From NCBI RefSeq assembly GCF_010015585.1, contig NW_022985073.1:1234923-1298922 (forward strand): DNA of 64,000 nucleotides. Direction: 5' to 3'. Origin of the DNA: Eremomyces bilateralis CBS 781.70 (Eukaryota; Ascomycota; Dothideomycetes; Eremomycetales; Eremomycetaceae). A program made the translations under genes and the position numbers. The notes beneath the pieces were generated by a model. It saw only the letters and a program-made list of their open reading frames with translations. It ran no database searches and was not told the origin of the DNA. Positions 22,166 through 34,200 of this stretch are shown here, piece by piece. How positions within the stretch are numbered: position 1 is the first letter of the stretch; every line of letters starts with the position of its first letter.

Positions 22166-24472
22166 TCATATCTGCTTGCACCATTTCTCAAGCGTCTTGT
22201 CCAGGCCATGTGCACTTCCAGCGATTTCCTCCAAGCTGGCATCAACCCGGACCATACATGTCGTACCTAATTCTCCACCAATCGGGACAGCCGACGCAGG
22301 AATCAGTAATGCGCGGTCGATGAGTTTCTCCCACTCGCCTCGAGCCACATCACGGCTCCAGACCCGTGCCCCGGCACCGGTAGCTATCGCTCCACTGGAT
22401 GAACTCTGGATACGTGCCTTTGCCGCCAGGGACACATATTCGTCGTAGGCCATATTGAAGTTACACGTGTCAGTATCAAGGATAATATCCAACCTCGCTG
22501 CACAGATGAGGAGGGCTAGCTGGAGCTCTGATAGCTGCCGTAGCGCACCAAGTTTTGAATCTGGGAAACTGAGGACGTCCGCAGAATGCAGCAAGAGATG
22601 CTCTTGCACAGCGGTTGTGGAGGAAAGGTCCTGGAGTGTGGTAATGGGGAGCAATAGTCCCGACCAGACTTCTTGGACCTTTTTCGTACGATAGAAGGTC
22701 GGATACACGTACGATGAGAGGAATGATTCATCTTCGAACAGTTCCTAGAGGAAGGTAAGCTTTATCTCTAACGAGAGCAATGTTTATGCTTACTGTTACG
22801 ATAGCATTCCATTCTGACAACGAGACCGCCCCTTGTTCGGTCTCTGAAATACCTGCTTTCGCCTGGAAGAGCATCTCAGCCTGATGCAGAAGAAGTCCGC
22901 TCTTGCATCGGTCTTTGAATTGAGTGAAGCTTGTTGCAGGGAAAACATGAACATATCGGTGGCTGAACCGGCTTTTAACGCGTTTCTCCAGACTTTCAAC
23001 AACATTTATCCTCGTAGTCAAGCCGAGAACTGCTATCGGCGCTTTCCGTGCTTGGGCGATGTCGAAAAGATTGTATAGGAGGGTCTGCCGTCCGTGTGAT
23101 GCAAACAACTCGAATTCATCGATGACGAATATGACGGATTTCGACACCTCGCCGGCATCCTGAGACGCTCCTTGGCTTTCCAAAAGCGCAAGCAGCTTGG
23201 CCAAGATATCGGAATAGCTTTTTCCAACGTCGTCATCCTCAATGCTCATTTCTCTTCCCAACTGCTTCCATATTTCTCGCAAAGCAATTTTATCATCGGT
23301 GTGTATGAATCCGTCAAGATGGACAACGAAGAAGCTGTCTCCATGGTCCTTCTGCAGACTCTTGATTGATTCGTGGACGATTGCAGATTTGCCACTACCA
23401 CGAGGCCCGGTTATCATCAAAGTGTTGCTTTCGCCCGCAGAGACCGTCTGCTCTAACAATTGGTACACCTTTCCATATGAATCTTCCAAGCCTATCAGTT
23501 TGGAGGTGTTTCTTTGTGTGACCTTTCCGACAACGGCATGGATCAACGCTGGCACATTGAATGAGATGCCTTTAGTGGCCAGTAAGCCATCCTTCACACG
23601 TTGGAGTTTAGGTAGCAGTTTGGTTGTAACAGTTTCGGTCGAAAGCGTAGATTTAGGCACACGTCGTAGCCCAGGAGAATAAGGACTAACTGCAAGATAG
23701 TTTTCGCTACCGTTTATACCATTGACGAGCGACTCAGCCTTTTGCCAGGTCCTAGGGGTTTTGCGCAATGAGGAGGGTTGGGGTTTGGTAATTGAACTCT
23801 GCAGGTGCACTCCATTTGACGTAGCAAGGTCATCAACGCCCACATTGTCTCCTTTCACCGGTGTTGCGGACTTTGATTCGCGGGCAGTTGGCTTGTCCTT
23901 GACCCTGTCCAAGGATTTGGCTGTTAGGGGGAGACCTGCGGGACCGTAAGCTATGAACTTCATTTACCCTCAAACGAATGCTTACGCCGTTTTGGAGTGA
24001 CCTGAGTTGCTTCTGAGGCTCTCAGCTTCGCAGACGGAGTTCGTATCCTCTTCCCAGACGCCACGGCAGCCGCGTTGCGTGAATGCCTCCGGTCTTCCTG
24101 TTCCCGTAGCCCCAGCTCATCTGAAATATCTGAATTCGGCCCACAAGATAGCTCCTGTTTTGAAGTCCGTTGTGACATAGTTCTCCTCGCGGAACCATTG
24201 GTGGTGTTTTGTTTGGCAGAGGAAGGCCTTCGCGATCGAGGGGTTGCAATGGGTAGATCCCCAAGTTCATCGGCATCGACATCTTCGTCCGTGATAGTCC
24301 GACGAGACTTGGTGGGTGTTGTAGGCTCCTCCTCTTCAAACCGCCGCTTCTTCGACGAGTGCGTAGTTCCGTTCATCTCATCCCGTTTGTTTGACGACTG
24401 AATGGGAGACGAATCGATTGGAATGAAAGGTTGAATGGCTTTCTGTAATATCCCGAGGCTATGGTTCAACAT
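22166..24472 (-). CDS. ORC4: Origin recognition complex subunit 4 (ORC4)
   Basis: Three exons: 24472-23986, 23935-22794, 22744-22166 (2208 nt, 735 aa); introns 50 and 49 bp. Orc4 is an AAA+ subunit of the six-protein complex that marks replication origins. The N-terminal 310 residues are basic and low in order, with (S/T)P and KRRF/KRR patches typical of a DNA-binding, CDK-regulated tail. The AAA+ core has IGLEDSYGKVYQLLEQTV, Walker A TGPRGSGKS at about 338-346, Walker B VIFVIDEFELF near 431-441 and sensor 1 PIAVLGLTTRINVVESLEKR (the Asp/Asn position and arginines are intact). The C-terminal winged-helix region follows (ELFEDESFLSSYVYPTFYRT, RQLSELQLALLICAARLD). The start is the first ATG in frame. 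Confidence 0.95.
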
Positions 24473-24910
24473 GCCGAGAAATTCGAAACATGGTGGCTCT
24501 CAAATCAAGGACTCAGCAAAGTATGAACTGGGTCTGGACTCTGGATTCGAAGGTGCAACTAAACTTGGGCAGGGAGATAGGCAATTGCAGACGCGCGAGC
24601 ACGTGATGCCGCGAATTCGACGCGTATTGACCCACTTATTTCTAACCTGCCATCAGATCAGATTTGTGTGATGATGAGGGACTTATGCTGAACTTCATCC
24701 TCAGGTCATCGCTTTCAATAGAGTCCCATCATACGGCGCTTCTTTGAAAGATCCCATATTTCAAGAACTGAAATGATGATTGCGGCTCGAGACGCCGATT
24801 GCCTGGCCATGCTTTCCTAAACTATCGCCTCCTCGGCTCTTTTTCATACATCAACTACTTCGGCGACGAGAGGAGAATTTGTGGAAGTGGTCGTGTTTCA
24901 CCAGAGAGAT
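24473..24910. promoter_or_regulatory. Shared divergent promoter ORC4 / HRQ1 with MCB-type ACGCGT
   Basis: 438 bp between the divergent start codons of two DNA-replication/repair genes. A perfect MluI cell-cycle box ACGCGT lies at 24620-24625 and a partial ACGCG at 24591-24595. In ascomycetes such boxes bind MBF (Mbp1/Swi6-type) and drive G1/S expression. A CACGTGA core (24600-24606) lies between them. Confidence 0.55.
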
Positions 24911-27900
24911 ATGGCGAAGATGCAGGCGGCCAGTCTCTCGACCCGCGTGGTGAAGAAGCGCAAGAAGAACTCGTCCTTCGCGGAAGATCTCGAAGCTAAT
25001 CCCAACGAACAAGCGGAGGCAGACTTGAAGACGGCAGAGTCAAACGACCGGCCCGGCCCATCACCCACTACCCAAAAGGCCAAGAGAAAGCGGAAGTCAA
25101 AAGACGCGGAAGACGCAGCCTCATCGGTTTCTTCATCGTCTGGTGTGTCCAATCTTCCTGCCCTTCCCTGGCCGGAGTACTTCTCCTTGTTGGAGAAGAC
25201 TCATCGCGCATTGAACATAGTGTATACATTTTGTAGCACACGCAAGCACTTTGCCACGACATTCGACACAATTAAAAGTGCGGTCGAGTCACATATCAAA
25301 AGAGATCTGACCGTAGACCAAGTGTCTCAAGTCAAGGGTCTAGTGCCAAATGTCATCAACTTTGCATATGTTGATGAAGCTATGCTTCAGATCAACCTTG
25401 TAGGCGCAGATGACCACACATACGCAAATCCGAAGCTCCGTGATGTCGACTCACCACACAATGAAGATAGTGATTCCGGACACCGCGAAGTGCTACTCTT
25501 TGAGTTCGTTGACGGCGACTTGAAGCGACAAGTACGAAATCCAAAGACTGGTGAAGCAGCTGGATCAAACCGCAGGCCACGAGATGAGGATCTGAAGATG
25601 CCGGTCTTTAGCCAGAAGCAGTTGGCCAAACGGATTGAGAAACGTAACGAGAAGTTCTCAGCTGCTGTCAACTGGTTCCTGCACCAATGCCAGATCGATC
25701 TACGAGATCCAATAGAAAGACTTAAAGAGCTTGGTTCTCAGTGCTATCCATCCCCAACCGATAAAGCACCCGATGCCTGCCTTGAATGTACCCCGGCCAA
25801 CCTCCCGCCATCGATCCCATCAGAAAGGAAATCCATCCCGGAAATCATCGATGAGATCCGGTCCCTTAAATGGTATTCAGAACAAATCGTTCCTGATGGA
25901 CATCGAGTCTTCGACCCCCAGTCTGCCGTCTATGGCGACTTGGACTTTCAACTATCACAGTCCCTTGTGAATGCCATTTATAATACCAGGAGCATCATAC
26001 AGTTCTATGTCCACCAAGCGGAAGCCATCAATCATCTGTATCACGGAAACAACGTCATTGTCTCTACGTCTACCTCGTCGGGGAAGTCGTTGATCTATCA
26101 AGTCCCAGTTCTACACGAATTGGAGAAAGATCGTGATGTCAGAGCGATGTACATTTTCCCAACGAAAGCCCTGGCGCAAGATCAGAAGAGGAATCTCAAA
26201 GAATTACTGGGGTTGATGCATGGTCTGGAAGATATTCTCGTTGAGACGTTCGACGGCGACACACCCATGTCTGATCGAAATAAGATACGAGACGAAGGAA
26301 GAGTCATTTTTACTAATCCTGATATGCTCCATATAACGATTCTACCTCAGGAGGACTCTTGGCGGACCTTTCTGAAACACCTCCGATTCGTGGTTGTCGA
26401 CGAGCTACACGTGTATAACGGGCTTTTCGGGGCTCATGTAGCCCTCATTATGCGCAGGCTTCGGAGAATATGCGCGGCAGTGGGAAATCGACATGTCAAG
26501 TTCATTTCGTGCTCTGCAACGGTCTCGAATCCAAAGGAGCATATGGAGACCATCTTTGGAGTCGATAATGTTAAATTGACAGACTTTGATGGATCCCCTT
26601 CAGGCTGCAAGGAATTCCTTTGTTGGAACACTCCGTTCAAGGATCCTCGAGATCCTACTTCCGGTCGAGGGGACAGCATCGCTGAAGCAGCAAGATTGTT
26701 TTGCCAGATGATCCTCAGGGGGGTCCGCGTCATATCGTTCTGCCGTATTCGGAAGCAATGCGAGCTGCTAATAAGTGCGGTAAAAACTGAGCTCAACAAC
26801 CTAGAAAGGCCGGAGGTGATGGCACGGGTAATGGGGTATCGAGGGGGTTATACTCCCCAAGACCGGAGACAGATTGAGCGGGAGATGTTCGATGGTAAGC
26901 TGGTTGGTATCGTGGCCACGAACGCCCTTGAGCTAGGAATTGACATCGGATCGCTTGACGCTGTCATCACGGTTGGCTTCCCGTACACAATCGCGAATCT
27001 ACGGCAGCAAAGTGGACGTGCTGGACGAAGAAATAAAGACTCTCTCTCGGTGCTTGTTGGCGATTGTTTTCCAGTCGATCAGTACTTCATGCAGCATCCT
27101 GATGAGATCTTCACAAGACCGAACTGCGAGCTGCAAGTGGACCTTACAAATATGCTTGTGCTCGAGGGGCATTTACAGTGTGCTGCGCATGAAATGCCTA
27201 TCCGCCCCGAAGACGACGAGAAGTACTTCGGACCTCTACTCCGACCCATTTGCAAAGAGAAGATGCGTCTTGATGATAGAGGGTTCTTCCATTGCAACGA
27301 AAGATATCTGCCACGTCCGGCTCGGTTCGTGGCCATTCGCGATACTGAAGAAGATCATTTCGCGATCATCGACATCTCACATGGCCGCAACGTGCTTCTC
27401 GAAGAGCTTGAGGCATCTCGGGCGTTCTTTACCATTTATGAAGGAGGTATTTTCCTCCATCAAGGAAACACGTACCTCGTGAAGGAGTTCTCGCAGGAAC
27501 GAATGCTGGCCAGAGTAGAATTCGTACGAGTTGACTGGGTGACGCAGCAACGAGATTTCACGGACATCGATCCTGTCGAAACTGAAGCAATCAGGCAGAT
27601 ACCAGAGTCGCTGTCTCGTGCCTTCTACGGACCTATCAAAATCAAGCGAGTCGTATTCGGCTTCTTCAAAAAGGATAAGAAGGGGCGCGTCCTCGACGCA
27701 GTACAAGTGGACAACCCCCCGATCATCCTTCATAGCAAAGGCATGTGGCTCGATGTCCCCAAGTCTGCTATTGACATCCTCGATTCCCGACGCTTCAACA
27801 TCGCCGGTGCCATTCATGCCGCTGAGCATGCCATTCTCAGTCTGATGCCGAACTTTGTGGTCAGCATGCCAGATGATGTGCGAACGGAGTGCAAAGTTGC

Positions 27901-28306
27901 GCAGAAAGAGTTTGCAAAGAAGGAGACCACTCGCAAGCGCCCTGCGAGACTCACATTCTACGATGCGAAGGGCGGTGCATCCGGGTCCGGGATCAGTACC
28001 AAGGCATTCGAATTCATTGATCTACTGCTGAAGCAAGCTTGTGAGCGAGTTTCAGCCTGTCATTGCCTGGAAGGGTGTCTGGAGTGCTGTTGCAGTGAGC
28101 GTTGTAGAGAGGCAAACGTCGTCATGTGCAAAGCTGGAGCGGAGGTCATATTGAAGAGCCTCTTGAATTGGGACATCGATGTTGATGCGCTACCTTGGGG
28201 TCTAGACGAATCAGTAGCGGCTGGCATTGAGACAGTTGTTTTGGCTCCTGAAGTACGGGCGGCTACAGGGAAGACTATTGTTCCTCTTGAACCAAGGCGC
28301 CTGTAG
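24911..28306 (+). CDS. HRQ1: RecQ4-like ATP-dependent DNA helicase HRQ1
   Basis: Intronless, 1131 aa from the ATG at 24911 (the frame upstream opens with GTG only). Hrq1 is the fungal RecQ4-family 3'-5' helicase acting in interstrand-crosslink repair and telomere maintenance. The N-terminus is a lysine-rich nuclear-type region (KKRKKN near 15, AKRKRKSKDAEDA near 56). The helicase core has Walker A VSTSTSSGKSLIYQ at about 383-396, a DExH-type box VVVDELHVYNGLFGAHVAL near 496, motif III SCSATV, and C-terminal-lobe motifs ATNALELGIDIGSLDAVITV and QQSGRAGRR near 699. The C-terminal MZB/DUF1998 region has the cysteine cluster CHCLEGCLECCCSERC near 1050-1066. All expected catalytic motifs are intact. 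It is divergent from ORC4. Confidence 0.95.
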   Translation: MAKMQAASLSTRVVKKRKKNSSFAEDLEANPNEQAEADLKTAESNDRPGPSPTTQKAKRKRKSKDAEDAASSVSSSSGVSNLPALPWPEYFSLLEKTHRALNIVYTFCSTRKHFATTFDTIKSAVESHIKRDLTVDQVSQVKGLVPNVINFAYVDEAMLQINLVGADDHTYANPKLRDVDSPHNEDSDSGHREVLLFEFVDGDLKRQVRNPKTGEAAGSNRRPRDEDLKMPVFSQKQLAKRIEKRNEKFSAAVNWFLHQCQIDLRDPIERLKELGSQCYPSPTDKAPDACLECTPANLPPSIPSERKSIPEIIDEIRSLKWYSEQIVPDGHRVFDPQSAVYGDLDFQLSQSLVNAIYNTRSIIQFYVHQAEAINHLYHGNNVIVSTSTSSGKSLIYQVPVLHELEKDRDVRAMYIFPTKALAQDQKRNLKELLGLMHGLEDILVETFDGDTPMSDRNKIRDEGRVIFTNPDMLHITILPQEDSWRTFLKHLRFVVVDELHVYNGLFGAHVALIMRRLRRICAAVGNRHVKFISCSATVSNPKEHMETIFGVDNVKLTDFDGSPSGCKEFLCWNTPFKDPRDPTSGRGDSIAEAARLFCQMILRGVRVISFCRIRKQCELLISAVKTELNNLERPEVMARVMGYRGGYTPQDRRQIEREMFDGKLVGIVATNALELGIDIGSLDAVITVGFPYTIANLRQQSGRAGRRNKDSLSVLVGDCFPVDQYFMQHPDEIFTRPNCELQVDLTNMLVLEGHLQCAAHEMPIRPEDDEKYFGPLLRPICKEKMRLDDRGFFHCNERYLPRPARFVAIRDTEEDHFAIIDISHGRNVLLEELEASRAFFTIYEGGIFLHQGNTYLVKEFSQERMLARVEFVRVDWVTQQRDFTDIDPVETEAIRQIPESLSRAFYGPIKIKRVVFGFFKKDKKGRVLDAVQVDNPPIILHSKGMWLDVPKSAIDILDSRRFNIAGAIHAAEHAILSLMPNFVVSMPDDVRTECKVAQKEFAKKETTRKRPARLTFYDAKGGASGSGISTKAFEFIDLLLKQACERVSACHCLEGCLECCCSERCREANVVMCKAGAEVILKSLLNWDIDVDALPWGLDESVAAGIETVVLAPEVRAATGKTIVPLEPRRL

Positions 28307-28560
28307 CCGATCAGTATCTTTTGAGGTGGCTCAACAGTTGAGACGGTCAGATACAGTAGTTACCATACGATAATATGAGATATGTACGCTATCATGTGAC
28401 CATCGCTATTCTTAGTGGAGAAGCATTATATCAACCTCGGAGTATCGTCAGTTCGTCACTCAAGTACAAGTCTAAACATCATACCACTTATAGCAGTATA
28501 TATTTAACGCCAAGGGATTATAGACTCCGACAATTAATAGGATACGAGCTCAACTTTATC

Positions 28561-29548
28561 ATGGCGACATTCGCGTTAGTCTCTGCATTCCCACCCATGA
28601 CATCACTGTCTTACACCGCATAGGAAGTCGTCATTCGCACATAGCCTCTATGCTGCAGCCAGACCGTCTTATCCGCCCGCTTTGTACGACACCATTCTGA
28701 AGTACCATTCTGCACCCCGGGGTTTGTGCATCGATCTCGGTTGTGGGCATGGGGTTATCACACGATGTGCGCGGTTCCCGAACGATCTTCACATCTGAAA
28801 CCCACGGATGCTGATGACTATAGATCTATCCAAACAATTCACAAGAGTTGTTGGAATTGATCCGTCTAAAGGCATGATCGCCCAAGCCGTAGCACTAACA
28901 CCTAGGGACCAGTACCCAAATGTTGAATACAAAGAAGGCCTTTCGGAGAACCTTCCATTCTTGAACGATGAAACAGTTGACATCGTGGTTGCCGGTCAAG
29001 CGGCGCACTGGTTCGATTACCGGACACTGTTCCCCGAGGTGCAACGTATCCTCCGAAAGGGTGGAACATTAGCCTTCTGGGGCTACAAGGACCATGTCTA
29101 TCCTGCGTTTCCAAACGCAACTCGGATTACGCATCACTATTCGAAGAGCTTGGATAAAGATTTGCTGGGCTCGTACTGGACCCAACCTGGCCGTGATATC
29201 GTCGAAGATAAGCTACGCCGGATCAAACCTCCGGAGGAAAATTTCCAGGATATCCAGCGCATTGAATATGAGCCCGGAACAAAAGGACCACAGTCTGGAG
29301 AGGGAACCATGTTCGTCAATAGGAGAATGAAGATCGGGGAGTGCAAAGAATATATCCGGACATGGAGTTCATATCATGGCTGGCAAGAAGCACACCCCGG
29401 CATCGAAAGGCGAAGTGGTGGTGGGACTGGTGATGTTGTGGATAGCCTGTTCGATGAATGCGCGGAATCGGACCATGAGTTCGCCGATGACGGGCAGGAA
29501 ATCGAGGTGGAATGGGGAAGTGGGCTGATCATGGGACGGAAGAGATAA
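28561..29548 (+). CDS. SAM-dependent methyltransferase, Tmt1/Crg1-like
   Basis: Three exons: 28561-28574, 28624-28766, 28824-29548 (882 nt, 293 aa). The tiny first exon encodes MATF plus two bases and joins to give MATFAKSSFAHSLYAAARP, a start typical of fungal Tmt1-like methyltransferases. Motif I is GLCIDLGCGHG, followed after intron 2 by FTRVVGIDPSKGMIAQA and post-I DIVVAGQAAHWFDY. Yeast Tmt1 methylates trans-aconitate and related acids, and Crg1 is a stress-related lipid methyltransferase. The actual substrate here is unknown. Length fits the family. The gene lies 254 bp downstream of HRQ1 on the same strand. Confidence 0.88.
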
Positions 29549-31248
29549 TCGGTTCGTTTGGTATCTGCTGTTCCGGTAATCCAATCGACTCATAGTCTTT
29601 TTAGAGATGGATTCCCTGGTCGCTGCATCTTGCATATCAAGAGTGCGACTGTGTCTGCAAGATGTGGTAGAAATGCTGGTTTCTGCCATGCCTGAACACA
29701 GTCGCACATCATCCGTGTAGTACTACATCTCGATTGGTTTAGGACCATTGGAGGGCATTCCTTTCGAATGCACGAACACCTGTATGCCCAGAAAACCACC
29801 ATGCTGCGTATATTAGTAGCACTATGGTCTCTATAACTCTCTATGCACCATTATTTGGGCTCCGGGAGGATGGTCTTGTCCCGCTTCCTCGTACCAGTAA
29901 TGGAAGAGTGGAACAGAGACTTCGGACGAGTGGGCGATCACGATGCTAATGGCGGATCATTATTAGAGACTGGAGTCTGCGAGTTCACTAATTAAGTCCG
30001 AACTCCGAAGTTATGAGCCGTGAATTGTGACATCAACCTCGTCCCGCTCCCAATTTCCATTTGGTCGCCCGAAGTTCCAAAGAGGTTTCTCTCAGCGATT
30101 TTCCAGCGCGATTTGGTGGTTGTCGCCGTTTGTCTCCACAACTCGCGAAGAAAAAAAATGCGCATTTCGCGCTTCATCGGACGCCTTTCCGTGTTAAACA
30201 ATGTCCAGGACGAATGCGGTTGACATAAAAGGGGGTGATTCAATAGAAGGTGGAGGGATTGGTCAGTAGCGCACCAAAATCGGCACAGCACGAGCCTCTC
30301 CTAAGATGGCGTCCCACCCTCAGCCCAGTCAACCAGATGCTTGTATTATTGACAACCTCCTTCGGGCTGATTAAATCCCTCTCCTGATCTTCTCACCTCC
30401 AGCTAATTGGCATGACGGGATCGCAATCTCGTCCAGTGGTCGTCTGGACTCTGGACTCTGGACTCTGGACTCTGGACTCTGGACGTCTGGTCCACGTCGC
30501 TAAATCAACCGACGTCTGACGGTGCTAAGGGGGTTTCTCCAAGACTCCAATCGTCGTGATCGGAACTTGGACGCCTTTCGGGCTGTCTGACATTTTCCAG
30601 GGATCCCACCCCTCCTGTGCCTAGGACACGGGAACACGTCGCGCGGTCGGTGTGATTTCTCCAAGATCGCGCATCGTGGCGCCGATGACCATTCGCCGAC
30701 GGTTTGGTTTGGCCTCGAGAACTTCGCTGGGCTTCCCGAATAGTTTCCGTGAAGCGGAACGATTGGCCTACTCGGTCGAGTCTTCGTCTCTTGGATCAAG
30801 TAGTCATTATTCCTATGGCTGCCCTTCCGTACGACACCATGACGCGGCTGCTTCTGAGATTTGACATATTCTCTCCTAATTGCAGATGCTCTCCGTGTCC
30901 TCCATTTCACTCTTCGACTGTCTTATGTTCCACAAGATTACAATTCTAATTGCCAATGTCTTTCTCTTACAAGTCGCTCGTTCTTAGGATTCACAGTGGT
31001 ACCCCGCGTGCAACCTAATGGAAGCACTGGCTTATATTTCGCATGTATTCATGAAAATCCTGCGCATTTGGAGCATCCAGTGGAAGTAATATAATTTGTA
31101 TTGTCTAGGTACGATATTGCGCTCAGAGTCGACAATTATCCATTTCATATCATATTCCTAGAGTCTACATGTTCCATTCTAATATTAATCCTAAGTTCTC
31201 TGTTTTCGCAATCGGTCCGGTCGTCGAGACTATCCTGGAAGTCTCAAC
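29549..31248. other. 1.7-kb intergenic region with a 7-bp minisatellite
   Basis: No gene recognised. It contains the CTGGACT tandem repeat annotated at 30444-30484. An AT-rich leader with pyrimidine tracts (31090-31240) precedes the next gene. Confidence 0.45.
30444..30484. repeat. 7-bp minisatellite (CTGGACT)n
   Basis: Five perfect copies of CTGGACT plus six bases of a sixth. Read directly from the sequence. Confidence 0.97.
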
Positions 31249-34200
31249 ATGAAATTGATAGCTCATTCACTCTTCACGGGTTTATGTGCAATTATACTTC
31301 TCTCTGGAGGCGCGCTCTCCTCTACCAATCGATACCTATCCCGAAGACAAGATGAATCGATACCAACCACACGGAGCACTTCCGCGGCGCTATCCGCTTC
31401 TCCAAGCTCAACCGCCGTTTCAGAGTCGAGAGCAAGCCTGGAATCGACACCGAGCTTAGCATTATCAAAAGCCGAACCTTCAACTACTACGACAGAGGCA
31501 TCAGAGACAGTGGCAACGCTGGAGAACGCACCATCAGCATCTGGACAGCCATACAACAGCAGTACAGATCTAGAGGAGTCGGAGCAGCTACCCATCCAGC
31601 CTAAGATTACCCCTGCCGTGGGCATAGCTGGTGCGTTGTTGATGCTCACGGGCCTCGTATACACTCTGCTTGGAATACAGAAAAAATGGTGCGCACATCA
31701 CTGATTTCCGTCACTTGAGACTGATCGCATTGTAGGATATATGTCTCGTTTTCCGTTGGGTATCTGTTCAGCTTGGCGGTTACAGTATGTCGTCGCTAAG
31801 GAGAAAGCGGTTCTGAACTCAGTTGACAATACCAGGTCCTGATCGTATATGTCATGGATCCTCCAGTAAGGGATGCGATTCAAGGCGCTTACCTTGTTGC
31901 CGCCATAGTCACCGGAGTCTTCTTCGGGGGTATCGCTTGCATATTTAGCGATATCACACAAGGACTGGGATGCTTGCTTGGCGGTTACTCCCTAAGCATG
32001 TGGCTCCTTACACTCCGATCGGGGGGTCTCATCCAGTCCGTCGCTGGAAAGGCGATCTTAATTGGAGTGTTCAGTTTAGTCGCCTTTTCCTTTTCATTCT
32101 CCAGTTACACGAGAAGTTATGCTCTTGTCGTATCCATGTCCTTCTCAGGGGCCACTGTGATAATGCTTGGAATTGACTGCTTCACAAGGGCAGGTCTCAA
32201 AGAATTCTGGTTGTATCTGTGGGGTAAGTTTCTGTTCATATCCCTTCCAATATCTCCGCTCACCCAGTACAGATCTCAGTCCCAAAAGTTTCCCTATTAA
32301 CACGACCAACTACCCGCTCACCAGAGGCATCAAGGCGGAGGTCGCGCTCATTATTCTAATCTTCTTGATGGGCGCCATGTCTCAGTTTAAGCTTCTAAAT
32401 GTCATTAAACGACGACGCGCAAAGAAGGAGCTGGACCGTCAACGACACGCAGAAATGCGTGAACAAGAGGAGAACGAAATAGGTCGAAGAATGCAACAGG
32501 ACCTCGTTAAAGAAGTCGCGCAGTGGGAAAATCTTTACGGGAATAAATCGCGTGCCGAGGCGTGCGATTCGAGCATTACCGAATCCGACGGCTCCCAGAA
32601 ATATTCAAACAGCGCAGATCAATTGCACAAATCTCATGGACACGACATCGAACTTGCCGACATGCCACAGGCATGGAGCGGACCGTCGTCTGGCGCCACT
32701 TCTCGGAGGATAAGCGATACTTTAGGAGCTCAGAGCAACGGCCGAAGTACGAGGCCAGTTTCGGTTAATCGAACCCAGTCGGGCCAGAACAGTGGTCCAA
32801 GTACGAGGCCAGTCTCCGTTAATCGGAATCAGTCAGTCCCAAGCAGCGGCGCAAATACGAGGCCAGTTTCGGCTTATCAGAGTTTGCCAGTGCAGAGCAA
32901 CGATCCAACAATGAGGCCGGTTTCGATGAATCGCAGTCAGTCAACACCGCGCGTCAGTGAAAAAGGCACCTCGACACGGAATGGTCTACTGAGAGTATCG
33001 ACTGCTAGTGTAAGTAGGAACACTAGAGGAGATGATCGAAACTCAATAGCCGTTGGCCCTAAACAGTCATCTGCGAGAAGCTCGGTACGGCTGTCTAGCT
33101 CTTCTCCTGCTATCTTGCCGCTTCCCCTCGCTGCTATCCAAAGGCGAAGTCGTGTCGAGGAAGAGCAGGCATCTATTTCAACCGCACAAGAATCGACGCA
33201 AGAGGTTAGACACGGAATAAAGCGAATTTCTGGCGCATCGGCCTTTAAACGGCTGTCCACGGTATCCAGCAGGCCAGACCCAGCAGAGTCACAAGAGGAT
33301 CTTATCCCTTCCGCCGATGACAACGACAACGATGACGACAGAGCTTCCTCCATTGCTGCGACGTTAGATGAAGAGGAGATTCTCGACTCGGCCGCTTCAG
33401 CCCTCTCCTTACCATTATCGGTTGTGGAGGAGGGAAGCGGCTCTCAGAAAGATGCGGCGGATCGCGCAGGGCAAGGTAGTCAATCATCGGGCGGTACTGG
33501 CACCCACCCTTCAGGCCCTGGCGCCACAGATCATGCGACTGAGGAATCATCGGAGACTTTACTATCAGCCGGTCCTCAGATCGAGATCAGCAAAGATGGT
33601 AGTGAAGGGAAGTGGTTGGTGCATGGTGGGCTATCCAAAGCCGAGAACAAAATCGAAGACGGCGAAGAGCGCATTAAAGCAGGAAATCGATCGAAACGAC
33701 CCAAATCTGGCGTCTCAGTCGCGCAGTCAGATGCAGCCCGCCCAGTATCAGCGTCCGGAAGTTTGAAGGAGCATCTTCCCGACAAGCTCTCGAAGGCTGC
33801 CATGCTCTACCGAACCAACGAATGGACCAAGGGGTGGGAGGTCGCAGAGGCCCCTGAGGAGGATCGGCTTTCTCGCAGCTCTTCGCCTGGCATCCAAATC
33901 GATCCTGCATTCGTCTATGCCGCACAGGCGGAGGCGAACAAACCAATCGTGTCCCCTGTGGTTGACATGCGAGACCACGTGGAAGTGCCAGGCCTCGTAC
34001 GGCAGTCGTTGGTGCGACCCAGTTCCGCAGAGCCATTTCACCGTAATTCTAAGAACATGTCTGGATTGCGAACTTCATATAGCAACGCTCCTTTCCCGGA
34101 GCTACAGCGCCCATCATTAGCTCTGCACGCTCATGCGAACCAGCGGCTTGCGGGACTTTCGCAGCAGAACGTCCATGTTCGGGCGAATTTAGGCAAACGA

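Noticed and set aside
29992-30910. Several 99-136-codon minus-strand frames
   Set aside because: No domain, no consistent splice partners, and a minisatellite lies among them; treated as intergenic.
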